Below, piece by piece: positions 19,451-27,532 of a stretch of DNA of 64,000 nucleotides. The position numbers and the translations under genes are program-made. Positions within the stretch are counted from its first letter, which is position 1; each line of letters begins with the position of its first letter. The notes beneath the pieces were generated by a model that had not been told where the DNA came from, searched no databases, and saw nothing but the letters and a program-made list of their open reading frames with translations. This stretch comes from an uncultured Methylococcaceae bacterium (GTDB lineage Bacteria; Pseudomonadota; Gammaproteobacteria; Methylococcales; Methylomonadaceae): NCBI GenBank assembly GCA_903928685.1, contig CAIYRS010000043.1, positions 90,384 to 154,383 on the forward strand. Reading direction: 5' to 3'.

Positions 19451-19455
19451 GTGAT

Positions 19456-21279
19456 TTAATCCGGTGCGAAAGTGGGTTTGTCAGCGATAGTGGCGGTTTG
19501 TTGGTGCTTGTGCAGCAGACAATTACCGATAACCAGCACATCCATATCCGTGGTCATAAAACAGATAAAGGCGTCTTCAGGTGTATGGACTATCGGCTCG
19601 CCGCGCACGTTGAAACTGGTGTTGACTAAAATCGGGCAACCCGTGCCTTGTTTGAAGGCGGTCAGCAGTTGATGGTAACGCGGATTAGTTTGCTGATGCA
19701 CCGTCTGCACCCGCGCCGAATAGTCGATATGGGTAACCGACGGGATGGTCGAGCGCGGTACGTTCAGCTTATCAATCCCAAACAACGCATTTTCAGCTTC
19801 GCTCATGGGAATTTTTAACTCATCTTTGATGGGCGCAACCAGCAACATATACGGGCTGGAACATTCTAAATCGAACCAATCGGCGACATCTTCGGCAAGT
19901 ATCGATGGCGCGAACGGGCGGAACGATTCGCGGAATTTCACTTTTAAATTCAGATTTTTTTGCATTTCCGGCGAGCGTGGATCCGCCAAAATGGAGCGAT
20001 TACCTAAGGCGCGCGGGCCAAATTCCATACGACCTTGAAACCAGCCAACGACTTTTTCCGTCGCCAGCGCATCTGCGGTTTGGGCAATCAAAGTTTCGTC
20101 ATCAAACACGGCAAACACTGCACTTTGGTTTTGCAGACGTGTTTCGCACTCGACTTGGCTAAACTCCGAACCTAAATAACTACCGTGCATGGCATCGGCT
20201 TGCTCGCTAATCACGCGCGGTTGCTTTTGCTGGAGATGATAAGCAACCAAAGCCGCACCTAAAGCACTACCCGCATCGCCTGCTGCGGGTTGTATCCAGA
20301 TATTTTTAAACGTGCCGTCTTTCAATATTTTGCCATTGGCAACGCAATTTAACGCCACGCCACCCGCCAAACACAGATTACCAGTACCGTCGGTTTTCGC
20401 CATCGCGCGGGTGATGGTCAACACGACTTCTTCGGTAACAGCTTGAATGGAAGCAGCAATATCAAATTCTTTTTGCGTCAATACTGCTTCCGCTTGCCGT
20501 GGCGGGGCACCAAACAAAGCATCGAAATGCTGGTTGGTCATGGTCAAGCCAGTACAGTAATTGAAATACTGCTGATCTAAACGAAAACTACCGTCGGCTT
20601 TTAAATCTACTAAATACTTGAAAATAAGCTCAGCATAAATCGGCCTTCCATACGGTGCTAAGCCCATCACCTTGTATTCACCAGAATTAATTTTGAAACC
20701 CAAATAATAGGTGAAGGCCGCGTATAGCATCCCTAAAGAATGCGGGAAATTCAGTTGCTTAGTTAAGGTAAGCTGATTGCCCTTACCTTCAGCAATGGTG
20801 GTGGTGGCAAATTCGCCAACGCCATCCATCACTAAAATGCTGGCCTCTTCAAAGGGCGAAGGGAAAAACGCGCTGGCGGCGTGGCTTAAATGGTGTTCGG
20901 TAAACTGCAAACGTTCGGCGCGGAATTTACCGAAGCTGGCAAGTTGTTTGATAATAAATTGTTTTTGATAGAGTTTTTCCGTCAACCATAAAGGCATGGC
21001 TTTCATGAATGACGTGTAGCCTTGCGGCGCAAAACTGAGGTAGGTCTTGAGTAATCGCTGGAATTTCTTTTCCGGCAATTCATAAAAGATAACAATGTCG
21101 ATGTCTTCTATGGTTAAACCCGCTGCTTGTAAACAATAAGCTATGGCGGCTAATGGAAAGTTTTTGTCATGCTTGATGCGGGTGAAACGCTCTTCTTGGG
21201 CGGCGGCAATGATGTTGCCATCAATGATTAATGCGGCGGCGCTGTCGTGATAAAAAGCGGAGATGCCTAGTATTTTCAT
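19456..21279 (-). CDS. Carbamoyltransferase, NodU/CmcH family
   Basis: A 607 aa O-carbamoyltransferase, the family that moves a carbamoyl group from carbamoyl phosphate via carbamoyl-adenylate onto a hydroxyl (NodU, CmcH, TobZ, SxtI). The N-terminal Kae1-like domain starts MKILGISAFYHDSAAALI and carries TEHHLSHAASAFF, the metal-binding histidines. GGVALNCVANGKI and the C-terminal YrdC-like domain with EFGPRALGNRSILADPR and NTSFNVRGEPIVHTPEDA follow. Start chosen at ATG 21279; eight extra residues upstream lack the family pattern. Neighbours are an SxtJ-like protein, SGNH proteins and a DUF5989-like peptide, a recurring set around these enzymes. Confidence 0.93.
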   Translation of the reverse strand: MKILGISAFYHDSAAALIIDGNIIAAAQEERFTRIKHDKNFPLAAIAYCLQAAGLTIEDIDIVIFYELPEKKFQRLLKTYLSFAPQGYTSFMKAMPLWLTEKLYQKQFIIKQLASFGKFRAERLQFTEHHLSHAASAFFPSPFEEASILVMDGVGEFATTTIAEGKGNQLTLTKQLNFPHSLGMLYAAFTYYLGFKINSGEYKVMGLAPYGRPIYAELIFKYLVDLKADGSFRLDQQYFNYCTGLTMTNQHFDALFGAPPRQAEAVLTQKEFDIAASIQAVTEEVVLTITRAMAKTDGTGNLCLAGGVALNCVANGKILKDGTFKNIWIQPAAGDAGSALGAALVAYHLQQKQPRVISEQADAMHGSYLGSEFSQVECETRLQNQSAVFAVFDDETLIAQTADALATEKVVGWFQGRMEFGPRALGNRSILADPRSPEMQKNLNLKVKFRESFRPFAPSILAEDVADWFDLECSSPYMLLVAPIKDELKIPMSEAENALFGIDKLNVPRSTIPSVTHIDYSARVQTVHQQTNPRYHQLLTAFKQGTGCPILVNTSFNVRGEPIVHTPEDAFICFMTTDMDVLVIGNCLLHKHQQTATIADKPTFAPD

Positions 21280-21335
21280 AGTATTGCACTGCAATTTGCC
21301 CAAAAACCAATCAACTTTGCTTCACCAAAGCTGGC

Positions 21336-21488
21336 CTATTTACCGCTATCCCGCCAATAAGAATCGGCGGCAGGTTTGCAGTTTTTTTCAATAACATCAA
21401 TTCTGAATAGCCGTAAAACCATCCCACACGGCGTCACCAGTAAATAAAATAAGACCGCTAACAATATCCGCAAAATAATTGATGCCAT
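21336..21488 (-). CDS. Short SxtJ-like membrane protein
   Basis: A 50 aa peptide beginning MASIILRILLAVLFYLLVTP, with one hydrophobic segment and the ending ADSYWRDSGK. The pattern FYLLVTPCGMVLRLF...YW matches the C-terminal half of the SxtJ family, membrane proteins found next to carbamoyltransferases (named from the saxitoxin cluster). The N-terminal membrane helices of full-length SxtJ (about 130 aa) are missing. A longer frame reaches back to 21569 but lies inside the upstream SGNH gene. I prefer ATG 21488, which immediately follows that gene's stop codon. Confidence 0.6.
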   Translation of the reverse strand: MASIILRILLAVLFYLLVTPCGMVLRLFRIDVIEKNCKPAADSYWRDSGK

Positions 21489-21489
21489 C

Positions 21490-22389
21490 TTAATAAATCC
21501 CAAATTTATCCGCGTAAAGGCGATTAAAGTTTTCAAAAAAATCATCTGCCACTTCTTTGTGCGGGGCACTGCCCGGATGGACTAAATCACGGCCCAAACC
21601 AATAGAAGGCTCATCTTGATACTTACTTTTTAGATCACCCAAACAACGGGAAACCAATTGCTTAGGGTTGATTAAATGTTGAATATGTTTAAAGAAAGCA
21701 ACTCTAGTTGCTGAATAAAGCCAACTGACTTGCTGCCTTTCGCAAAGCATTTCGCAAAACAGATAATTTTTATAAAAATTCATCTGGTCGTTGTAATCGC
21801 TAGACAATGTCACATGCGCTTTGATTTGACTGTGGTTTTCAGGGTCTATGAAGCGATTTTTTAACCTGACGCCAGCATCTTGGCTGTTGAATAAAAATAC
21901 TTTGCCAAGAGAATTTATATGTTCACGCCTGCCGTAATAGGGAAATACCAGCAACACAATATCAGGCTTCAGTACCGGTAATGCCGATGCCAAGGTTCTG
22001 GAAACATAATCCGCACTCGCCCCGCCCATGCCCAAATTGAAATATTTAATAGGCCGTTGCAAATGATTTTCTAAGCGTCTGGCAAATAAGTGACCAAAAA
22101 CCTGGTCTTCTGGCAGCCCCGTCCCCAATACCTCACTGGCGCCAATGGCTACGACGGTAAGTTCTTTATCGGTTTTATCCTGTGCAAACTCCGGACAACG
22201 ATAACCTTGAGCATTGAAACGGTAACTGACATCAGCAGGCTTAAAAACAGGGTGTGGTGCTGATTGATATCGGCTTTCAGAATCAGAGCCAAACCACTGC
22301 AATCGTGCGCTGAATAACCGCTCGTCTGTTGGCGGCATGTGTTCGGAGGACAATAAATACAAAGGTGTGTGGTCGATTACTTTGCTCAT
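21490..22389 (-). CDS. SGNH/GDSL hydrolase-like protein, copy 2
   Basis: A 299 aa protein with SGNH-hydrolase landmarks: GASEVLGTG (block I nucleophile Ser), FNLGMGGASADYV (block II Gly) and, near the C-terminus, RDLVHPGSAPHKEVAD (Asp-x-x-His of block V). Esterases and acyltransferases acting on glycans and small molecules use this fold. It aligns end to end with the neighbouring upstream gene at 22458-23357 and is the same length, so the two are tandem duplicates. No signal peptide is seen, so it is probably cytoplasmic. Next in the operon are the SxtJ-like peptide and the carbamoyltransferase. Confidence 0.8.
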   Translation of the reverse strand: MSKVIDHTPLYLLSSEHMPPTDERLFSARLQWFGSDSESRYQSAPHPVFKPADVSYRFNAQGYRCPEFAQDKTDKELTVVAIGASEVLGTGLPEDQVFGHLFARRLENHLQRPIKYFNLGMGGASADYVSRTLASALPVLKPDIVLLVFPYYGRREHINSLGKVFLFNSQDAGVRLKNRFIDPENHSQIKAHVTLSSDYNDQMNFYKNYLFCEMLCERQQVSWLYSATRVAFFKHIQHLINPKQLVSRCLGDLKSKYQDEPSIGLGRDLVHPGSAPHKEVADDFFENFNRLYADKFGIY

Positions 22390-22457
22390 AAGGCTTTAAA
22401 AATGCTAGTAAAATGATTCATTGAATTGATATTTTAAGCATGGCAACTAATCGCCTA

Positions 22458-23357
22458 TCAACCAAACCCTAAGCGATCAAAATATAAGCTTTTCAGGCGT
22501 TCAAATAAGTTTTCTGCCATTTCTTTATGCGGCATTATCCCAGGATGCCCCATATCACGTGCCAAACCGATGCTAGGGTTGTCTTGGTATTTAAGTTTAA
22601 GGTCACCCAAACCAGGCGTTACAAAATGTTTGATATTAATCAGGCTATCAATTTGCTCAAAAAAAGCCATTCTGTATGCAGAAAACAACCAACAAGCCTT
22701 ATATTTTTCACAAAGCGATTCGCAAAATTGGTAGTTTTTATAAAAATTTAATTGATCGCTGTAATCACTGGAAAGCAAGGCATTGGCTTTGATTTGGCTA
22801 TAGTTTTCCGGATCACTTAATTTTAATTTTGCATTGGGTTGTGAATATTGGTTATTGAATAAAAAAAATCTTCCTTGGGAGTTGATATGTTCGCGCCTGC
22901 CATAATAGGGAAAAATCAGCAAAACAATATCCGGCTTTAACACGGGCAATGCCGATGCCAAGATTCGCGAGACATAATCGGCACTCGCCCCGCCCATCCC
23001 CAGATTGAAGTGAATAACAGGCCGTTGCAAACCATCTTTTAAATACGTCGCAAATACGTTGGAAAAAAGCTGCGCTTCCGGTATCCCCGTCCCTAAGACT
23101 TCACTTGCACCTATTGAGACAACAGTAAGGTGGTTTTCAAATGTGCCTATGCCAAACTCAGGACAACGGTAGCCTTTGGCATTGAAGTGATAACTGACAT
23201 CCTCCACCCCAAAAACCGGATGTGGGTTTGCTTGATTTCGATGCTCATTATCTACGCCAAACCATTGCAACTGCGCCCCTATTAATCGCTCATCCGTAAG
23301 CGGCATTTGCTCGGAAGATAACAAGTGCAGCGGCGATAGGCCAATTACCTTAGCCAT
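22458..23357 (-). CDS. SGNH/GDSL hydrolase-like protein, copy 1
   Basis: 299 aa, paralogue of the next gene. Shared blocks include the N-terminal LLSSEQMP(L/P)TDERL, GASEVLGTG(I/L)PE, the long central stretch around GGASADYVSR and PYYGRREHINS, and the C-terminal HPG...PHKE. The catalytic pattern (Ser in GAS, Asp-x-x-His in RDMGHPG) is kept in both. A 68-base gap separates the copies. It follows a 41 aa DUF5989-like peptide seven bases upstream. The role in the carbamoyl cluster is unknown; it might prepare or edit the hydroxylated acceptor. Confidence 0.8.
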   Translation of the reverse strand: MAKVIGLSPLHLLSSEQMPLTDERLIGAQLQWFGVDNEHRNQANPHPVFGVEDVSYHFNAKGYRCPEFGIGTFENHLTVVSIGASEVLGTGIPEAQLFSNVFATYLKDGLQRPVIHFNLGMGGASADYVSRILASALPVLKPDIVLLIFPYYGRREHINSQGRFFLFNNQYSQPNAKLKLSDPENYSQIKANALLSSDYSDQLNFYKNYQFCESLCEKYKACWLFSAYRMAFFEQIDSLINIKHFVTPGLGDLKLKYQDNPSIGLARDMGHPGIMPHKEMAENLFERLKSLYFDRLGFG

Positions 23358-23363
23358 AGCGCA

Positions 23364-23489
23364 TCAAAAATGCGGATAAATAAACGGGTCGTCATCGTTA
23401 TCTTTTTTAGCTTTTTTCTTACGCAAAATCGTTGCTTGAAAATAGCTCATATAGTTTTTAAGGATTTGAAGAAATTTATCCATTTGCAT
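23364..23489 (-). CDS. DUF5989-like small peptide
   Basis: A 41-codon frame reading MQMDKFLQILKNYMSYF at the start and DDDPFIYPHF at the end, with a lysine-rich middle (LRKKKAKKD). The C-terminal PFIY.xF resembles the end of DUF5989, a tiny protein family (SxtK-like in my recollection) that accompanies SxtJ and carbamoyltransferase genes. The ribosome site AGGA is two bases before the first ATG and eight before the second, so translation probably starts at 23483 (39 aa). The membrane helix normal for DUF5989 is not obvious here, so this is either divergent or only similar in its tail. Confidence 0.5.
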   Translation of the reverse strand: MQMDKFLQILKNYMSYFQATILRKKKAKKDNDDDPFIYPHF

Positions 23490-23709
23490 ATTCCTAACAA
23501 GTAAGTATGAAAAAAGCTAACCCGATGAGATGGGTAGAGTAACAAGGTAATACCAAACTAACTACAACTATAAGCAGGACTGATTTTATGGCAAAGCGGT
23601 TGGCTTGTAAAAAGCCAGATCACTTGCTGTCGATTCTAGGAAAATCTCATACTAATTCAAGTTGCCTTGCCATAAACTAAGCGCTTTCTCTCATAAAATT
23701 TAATAAGCC

Positions 23710-24354
23710 ATGACCGCTATTGCGTTATTTGACCCCGATTGTCGCCGCTGCCAACGCCTAGATACTTTCCTTTGTGAGGTAAAAAGCAAATATCCCGACT
23801 ATCATGCCCGCCCGGTTGCCCCTTTTGGCGATGCCAACGCCAGTTTGTTAATTGTTGGCCTAGCACCCGGTATGCACGGCGCTAACGCCAGCGGCAGGCC
23901 ATTTACCGGGGATTATGCGGGCTTGTTGCTTTATGAAGCCTTGTTTGAATTCGGTTTTAGCAATCGCCCAACCTCAGAATCCTTGGCGGATGATTTGCAA
24001 CTAAACAACTGCCGCATCACCAATGCAGTGAAATGTTTGCCGCCACAAAACAAACCCGCCACTGATGAAATCCAACGTTGCAACGCTTTTTTGGCGGCTG
24101 AATTGGCGACTTTGCCCTCTCAGGCGGTGATTTTGGCATTAGGCACAGTGGCGCATCAGGCGGTGTTGAAAGCATGTGGGCTAAAAGCCAGCTTTGCCGC
24201 ATTTGCCCATAATGCCAGCCATGTTTTGCCGAACGGGCTGACTTTGGTGGATTCTTACCATACCAGCCGTTACAACGTGCAAACCAAACGCCTGACTAAG
24301 CCGTTATTTACTGAGGTTTTTTTAACCATTGAAAAATTATTGCCGTCATCGTGA
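23710..24354 (+). CDS. Family 5 uracil-DNA glycosylase (UDGb)
   Basis: A 214 aa uracil-DNA glycosylase of the iron-sulfur family 5. Motif A is GLAPGMHGANASGRPFTGD, the motif B region is DSYHTSRYNVQTKRLT, and Cys residues near the N-terminus (CRRCQRL) plus NAVKCLPPQNKP are the likely [4Fe-4S] ligands. These enzymes remove uracil and other deaminated bases from double-stranded DNA. The gene overlaps uvrC by four bases, which suggests a small repair operon. The ATG at 23710 is preceded by a 220-base non-coding stretch with no clear element. Confidence 0.9.
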   Translation: MTAIALFDPDCRRCQRLDTFLCEVKSKYPDYHARPVAPFGDANASLLIVGLAPGMHGANASGRPFTGDYAGLLLYEALFEFGFSNRPTSESLADDLQLNNCRITNAVKCLPPQNKPATDEIQRCNAFLAAELATLPSQAVILALGTVAHQAVLKACGLKASFAAFAHNASHVLPNGLTLVDSYHTSRYNVQTKRLTKPLFTEVFLTIEKLLPSS

Positions 24355-26192
24355 ATCGCGAAAACCCAGAAGCCGTTTTTGATAGCGCGGCATTTTTACA
24401 AAACCTGACCACCCGCCCGGGCATTTATAAAATGTTCGACCACGCTGGCGATATTATTTATATCGGCAAAGCCAAGAATCTGAAAAACCGCGTTTCCAGC
24501 TATTACAAAACCCAGACGGCTTCGCCCAAGCAACAGGTGATGATGACCAAGGTCGTCAATATTGAAGTGACGCTCACCCATACCGAAGGCGAGGCGTTAT
24601 TACTGGAATGCCAGCAAATCAAGCGCCATAAGCCTCGTTACAATATTTGTTTACGCGACGATAAATCTTTTCCTTATATATATTTGTCCTCAGAACACGA
24701 TTTCCCGCAAATCACCTTGCATCGCGGCGCTAAGAAAAAACGCGGCAAATATTTTGGCCCTTATCCCAGTGCGACGGCGGCGAAAGAATCGCTGAAGTTA
24801 TTGCAAAAGCTGTTTCCGGTTCGGCAATGTGATGACACTATTTACAACAATCGCTCCCGCCCTTGCTTGCAATATCAAATTGAACGCTGTTCCGGGCCGT
24901 GCGTGGGTTTGGTCAGCAAAAGCGATTACCAGCAAGATGTCGACAGCACTTTATTGTTTTTAGAAGGTAAAGGCGGTTTGCTGATTGAGCAGTTGATTGC
25001 CAAGATGGAGCAAGCATCGGCGGCATTGGCATTTGAACAAGCGGCAAATTACCGCGACCAAATTGGTCGCTTGCGCTCGGTATTGGAAAAGCATTTTATT
25101 CCCGGCGAAAAAGGCGATGTCGATATTATTGCTTGTGCCAGTAAACTGAATTTTGCCTGTATCCAAGTGTTTTTTATCCGTAATGGGCAGCATCTGGGCA
25201 ATAAGGTATTTTTCCCTAGCTTGCCGGATGAACAAGAGCCATCGGCGATTTTGCAGGCATTTATCGCCCAATATTATCTGGAAAAACAAATTCCGCATGA
25301 GCTGATTATCAGCCATGATGTCGAAGAAATCGCGTTATTAACCGAAGTCTTAGCAAACCAAGCCGGACACCATATCGCCATTTCCCCAAGGGTGCGTGGC
25401 GAGCGGCAAAAGTGGCTGCAAATGGCAATCACCAATGCGGAAAACTCCTTAATTGCCAAACTGGCTGATAAACAAGGTTTGTACGGGCGATTTTTGAGTT
25501 TACAACAAGAACTCGGCTTAGCGGAGCTGCCAAGCCGCTTGGAATGCTTCGATATTAGCCATACCCAAGGCGAACAAACCGTGGCTTCCTGTGTGGTGTT
25601 TGACCGCGACGGCCCAGTAAAATCGGCTTACCGACGCTTTAATATAGAAGGCATTACTGGCGGCGATGATTACGCAGCCATCAACCAAGCGGTATCCAGA
25701 CGCTTTAAACGCTTGCAACAGGGTGAGCATCCGCCGCCAGATGTGTTGTTCATCGACGGCGGTCGGGGCCAAGTCCATGCCGCCGAAAAGGCACTAGCGG
25801 ATTTGCACATAAACAATGTTATGATAGTGGGCGTTTCCAAAGGCCCTGACCGGAAAGCCGGGATGGAAAAACTGATATTGGTAGGCCAACAGCAACCACT
25901 GGACGTAAGTCCCGGAGCGAGCGGATTATTATTGATCCAGCATATCCGCGATGAAGCCCATCGGTTTGCTATTACCGGGCATCGGCAACGCCGAGCCAAA
26001 GCCAAAAAACAATCGGTGTTGGAAGGCATTGCTGGATTAGGTGCCAAACGGAGGCAACTGCTATTAAAGCAGTTTGGTGGCCTGCAAGGTGTCGCCCAAG
26101 CTAGTATAGACTCGCTTTGCAGCATAGACGGCATCAGCCGACAATTGGCACAACGAATTTACGAACACTTTCATCACCAAGATGGCCATTGA
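24351..26192 (+). CDS. uvrC: Excinuclease ABC subunit C
   Basis: A 613 aa UvrC, which makes both incisions in nucleotide excision repair. An N-terminal GIY-YIG nuclease (RPGIYKMFDHAGDIIYIGKAKNL) makes the 3' cut. A UVR motif (around residues 205-240, EQAANYRDQIGRL) binds UvrB. The RNase H-like domain (LECFDISHTQGEQTVASCVVF; VLFIDGGRGQV) makes the 5' cut, and tandem HhH motifs close the protein (IAGLGAKRRQLLLKQFGG). Translation begins at GTG 24351, overlapping the UDG stop (GTGA). pgsA overlaps its end, the usual uvrC-pgsA order. Confidence 0.96.
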   Translation: MNRENPEAVFDSAAFLQNLTTRPGIYKMFDHAGDIIYIGKAKNLKNRVSSYYKTQTASPKQQVMMTKVVNIEVTLTHTEGEALLLECQQIKRHKPRYNICLRDDKSFPYIYLSSEHDFPQITLHRGAKKKRGKYFGPYPSATAAKESLKLLQKLFPVRQCDDTIYNNRSRPCLQYQIERCSGPCVGLVSKSDYQQDVDSTLLFLEGKGGLLIEQLIAKMEQASAALAFEQAANYRDQIGRLRSVLEKHFIPGEKGDVDIIACASKLNFACIQVFFIRNGQHLGNKVFFPSLPDEQEPSAILQAFIAQYYLEKQIPHELIISHDVEEIALLTEVLANQAGHHIAISPRVRGERQKWLQMAITNAENSLIAKLADKQGLYGRFLSLQQELGLAELPSRLECFDISHTQGEQTVASCVVFDRDGPVKSAYRRFNIEGITGGDDYAAINQAVSRRFKRLQQGEHPPPDVLFIDGGRGQVHAAEKALADLHINNVMIVGVSKGPDRKAGMEKLILVGQQQPLDVSPGASGLLLIQHIRDEAHRFAITGHRQRRAKAKKQSVLEGIAGLGAKRRQLLLKQFGGLQGVAQASIDSLCSIDGISRQLAQRIYEHFHHQDGH

Positions 26193-26745
26193 CTTTAATT
26201 TACCAACCACAATCACGCTGCTAAGGATTGCCCTGATTCCACTGTTAACAGTGGTTTTTTATCTGCCGTGGAAATATGCCAACATTGCCTGCACAGTGAT
26301 TTTTATCATCGCTGGCATCACCGATTGGTTGGATGGCTATCTTGCCCGCAAAATGGATATGGAGACGCCATTTGGCGCATTCTTGGATCCGGTGGCAGAT
26401 AAATTGATGGTTGCCTGCGTATTGGTCATTATCGTCCAACAACAAGGCTCCCCTTATTTAGCAATCCCCGCCGCCATTATTATCGGCAGGGAAATTACTA
26501 TTGCCTCATTACGCGAATGGATGGCGGAAATTGGCCAACGCGCCACCGTTAAAGTATCGCAATTGGCAAAATGGAAAACCGCCGCACAAATGTTGGCGAT
26601 TGGCCTACTGTTATACCGTGATGATTTATTGGGCTTACCCATTAATAACATCGGTTATGTACTTTTATACCTTGCGGCATTTTTGACGCTGTGGTCAATG
26701 ATTAACTATTTAAAAGCCGCGTTGGTCAGCATTGCCAAAAGCTAA
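26182..26745 (+). CDS. pgsA: Phosphatidylglycerophosphate synthase
   Basis: A 187 aa CDP-alcohol phosphatidyltransferase that makes phosphatidylglycerophosphate from CDP-diacylglycerol and glycerol-3-phosphate in the inner membrane. The family motif is complete: D-G-x2-A-R-x8-G-x3-D-x3-D in WLDGYLARKMDMETPFGAF followed by LDPVADK. About four to five membrane segments surround it. It overlaps the uvrC end by 11 bases, a common arrangement in Gammaproteobacteria. Confidence 0.93.
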   Translation: MAIDFNLPTTITLLRIALIPLLTVVFYLPWKYANIACTVIFIIAGITDWLDGYLARKMDMETPFGAFLDPVADKLMVACVLVIIVQQQGSPYLAIPAAIIIGREITIASLREWMAEIGQRATVKVSQLAKWKTAAQMLAIGLLLYRDDLLGLPINNIGYVLLYLAAFLTLWSMINYLKAALVSIAKS

Positions 26746-26872
26746 CGCCTTACACATTAAACAACGCAAAATAACAAAAGAAACGATGTGTACAATTTTT
26801 ACAAATCAAATCTTTTTTTGATTTTACTAACAATGAGATACAGCCCAGTGAATTGGCTGTGAAAAAAAGAAC

Positions 26873-27484
26873 ATGGAACAAGACAAAGAAACGCCCCAAA
26901 GTACCCCAGATGTGCATGATGAAATTTTACTGGCGGCATTAAAATTATTTGCCGAACAGGGATTTTTCAATACCTCACTCACCGATATTGCCAAAGCCGC
27001 TGACTTACCAAGCACCGCCAGCATCTATCAGCATTTCACTAACAAACAAGCTATTGCCGTAAAGCTTTACGACAGCATTCTGGATACCTTGAATGTTTCT
27101 ATCGATGATATTCGCCGAAGAAGCCCAAGCGCATCAGAGCAGTTACGCGGTGTGGTTGACTTGTTATTTAAACTCACGGATGACGCGCCAAATATTATGC
27201 GCTTTTTGTTAATCCTAAAATTAGACGAATTCCTCCCCGACCAAAAAGCCCTTACAGAATCCCCCGCTTTTATCAAGATACTGAAAATTATCCAATCCGG
27301 CATCCGTGCTGGCGAAATCCGCAGCATTGACCCACAACTCGCCAACACCTACTTTTTCGGCATTATTAACAATACCTTACGCATGGTGTTAAATGGTGTG
27401 CTGGATAAAAAAGCCGATTCGTATCAGTCACAAACGTGGTTGATGGCATGGAACGTCATCGCCAAAAAATCCTCGTCTTTCTAA
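26873..27484 (+). CDS. TetR/AcrR family transcriptional regulator
   Basis: A 203 aa regulator with an N-terminal TetR helix-turn-helix: ILLAALKLFAEQGFFNTSLTDIAKAA followed by SIYQHFTNKQAIAVKLY. The C-terminal ligand domain (about residues 75-200) is not recognisable as a specific subfamily. It is a single gene between pgsA and a convergent CHAD gene, so no obvious target is next to it. The 127 bases upstream include a T-rich stretch and may hold its promoter. Confidence 0.88.
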   Translation: MEQDKETPQSTPDVHDEILLAALKLFAEQGFFNTSLTDIAKAADLPSTASIYQHFTNKQAIAVKLYDSILDTLNVSIDDIRRRSPSASEQLRGVVDLLFKLTDDAPNIMRFLLILKLDEFLPDQKALTESPAFIKILKIIQSGIRAGEIRSIDPQLANTYFFGIINNTLRMVLNGVLDKKADSYQSQTWLMAWNVIAKKSSSF

Positions 27485-27507
27485 TCTTAAGCAAACTTAC
27501 CAACAAA

Positions 27508-27532
27508 CAAAGCCCGATTTTTTAGGGCTTTG
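27508..27532. terminator. Hairpin between convergent genes
   Basis: Arms CAAAGCCC and GGGCTTTG with a T-rich loop, placed between the TetR stop (27484) and the CHAD gene and overlapping the last bases of the CHAD frame. It could end both transcripts. Confidence 0.5.

Noticed and set aside
21336..21569. 77 aa version of the SxtJ-like gene
   Set aside because: The extra N-terminal residues overlap the SGNH gene by 80 bases and lack family character; ATG 21488 right after that gene's stop is more likely.
17062..23489. Possible saxitoxin-type toxin pathway
   Set aside because: Only carbamoyltransferase, SxtJ-like and Rieske parts are present; the defining core genes (polyketide-synthase-like SxtA, amidinotransferase SxtG) are absent, and the Rieske protein has a membrane-anchored PaO-like layout.
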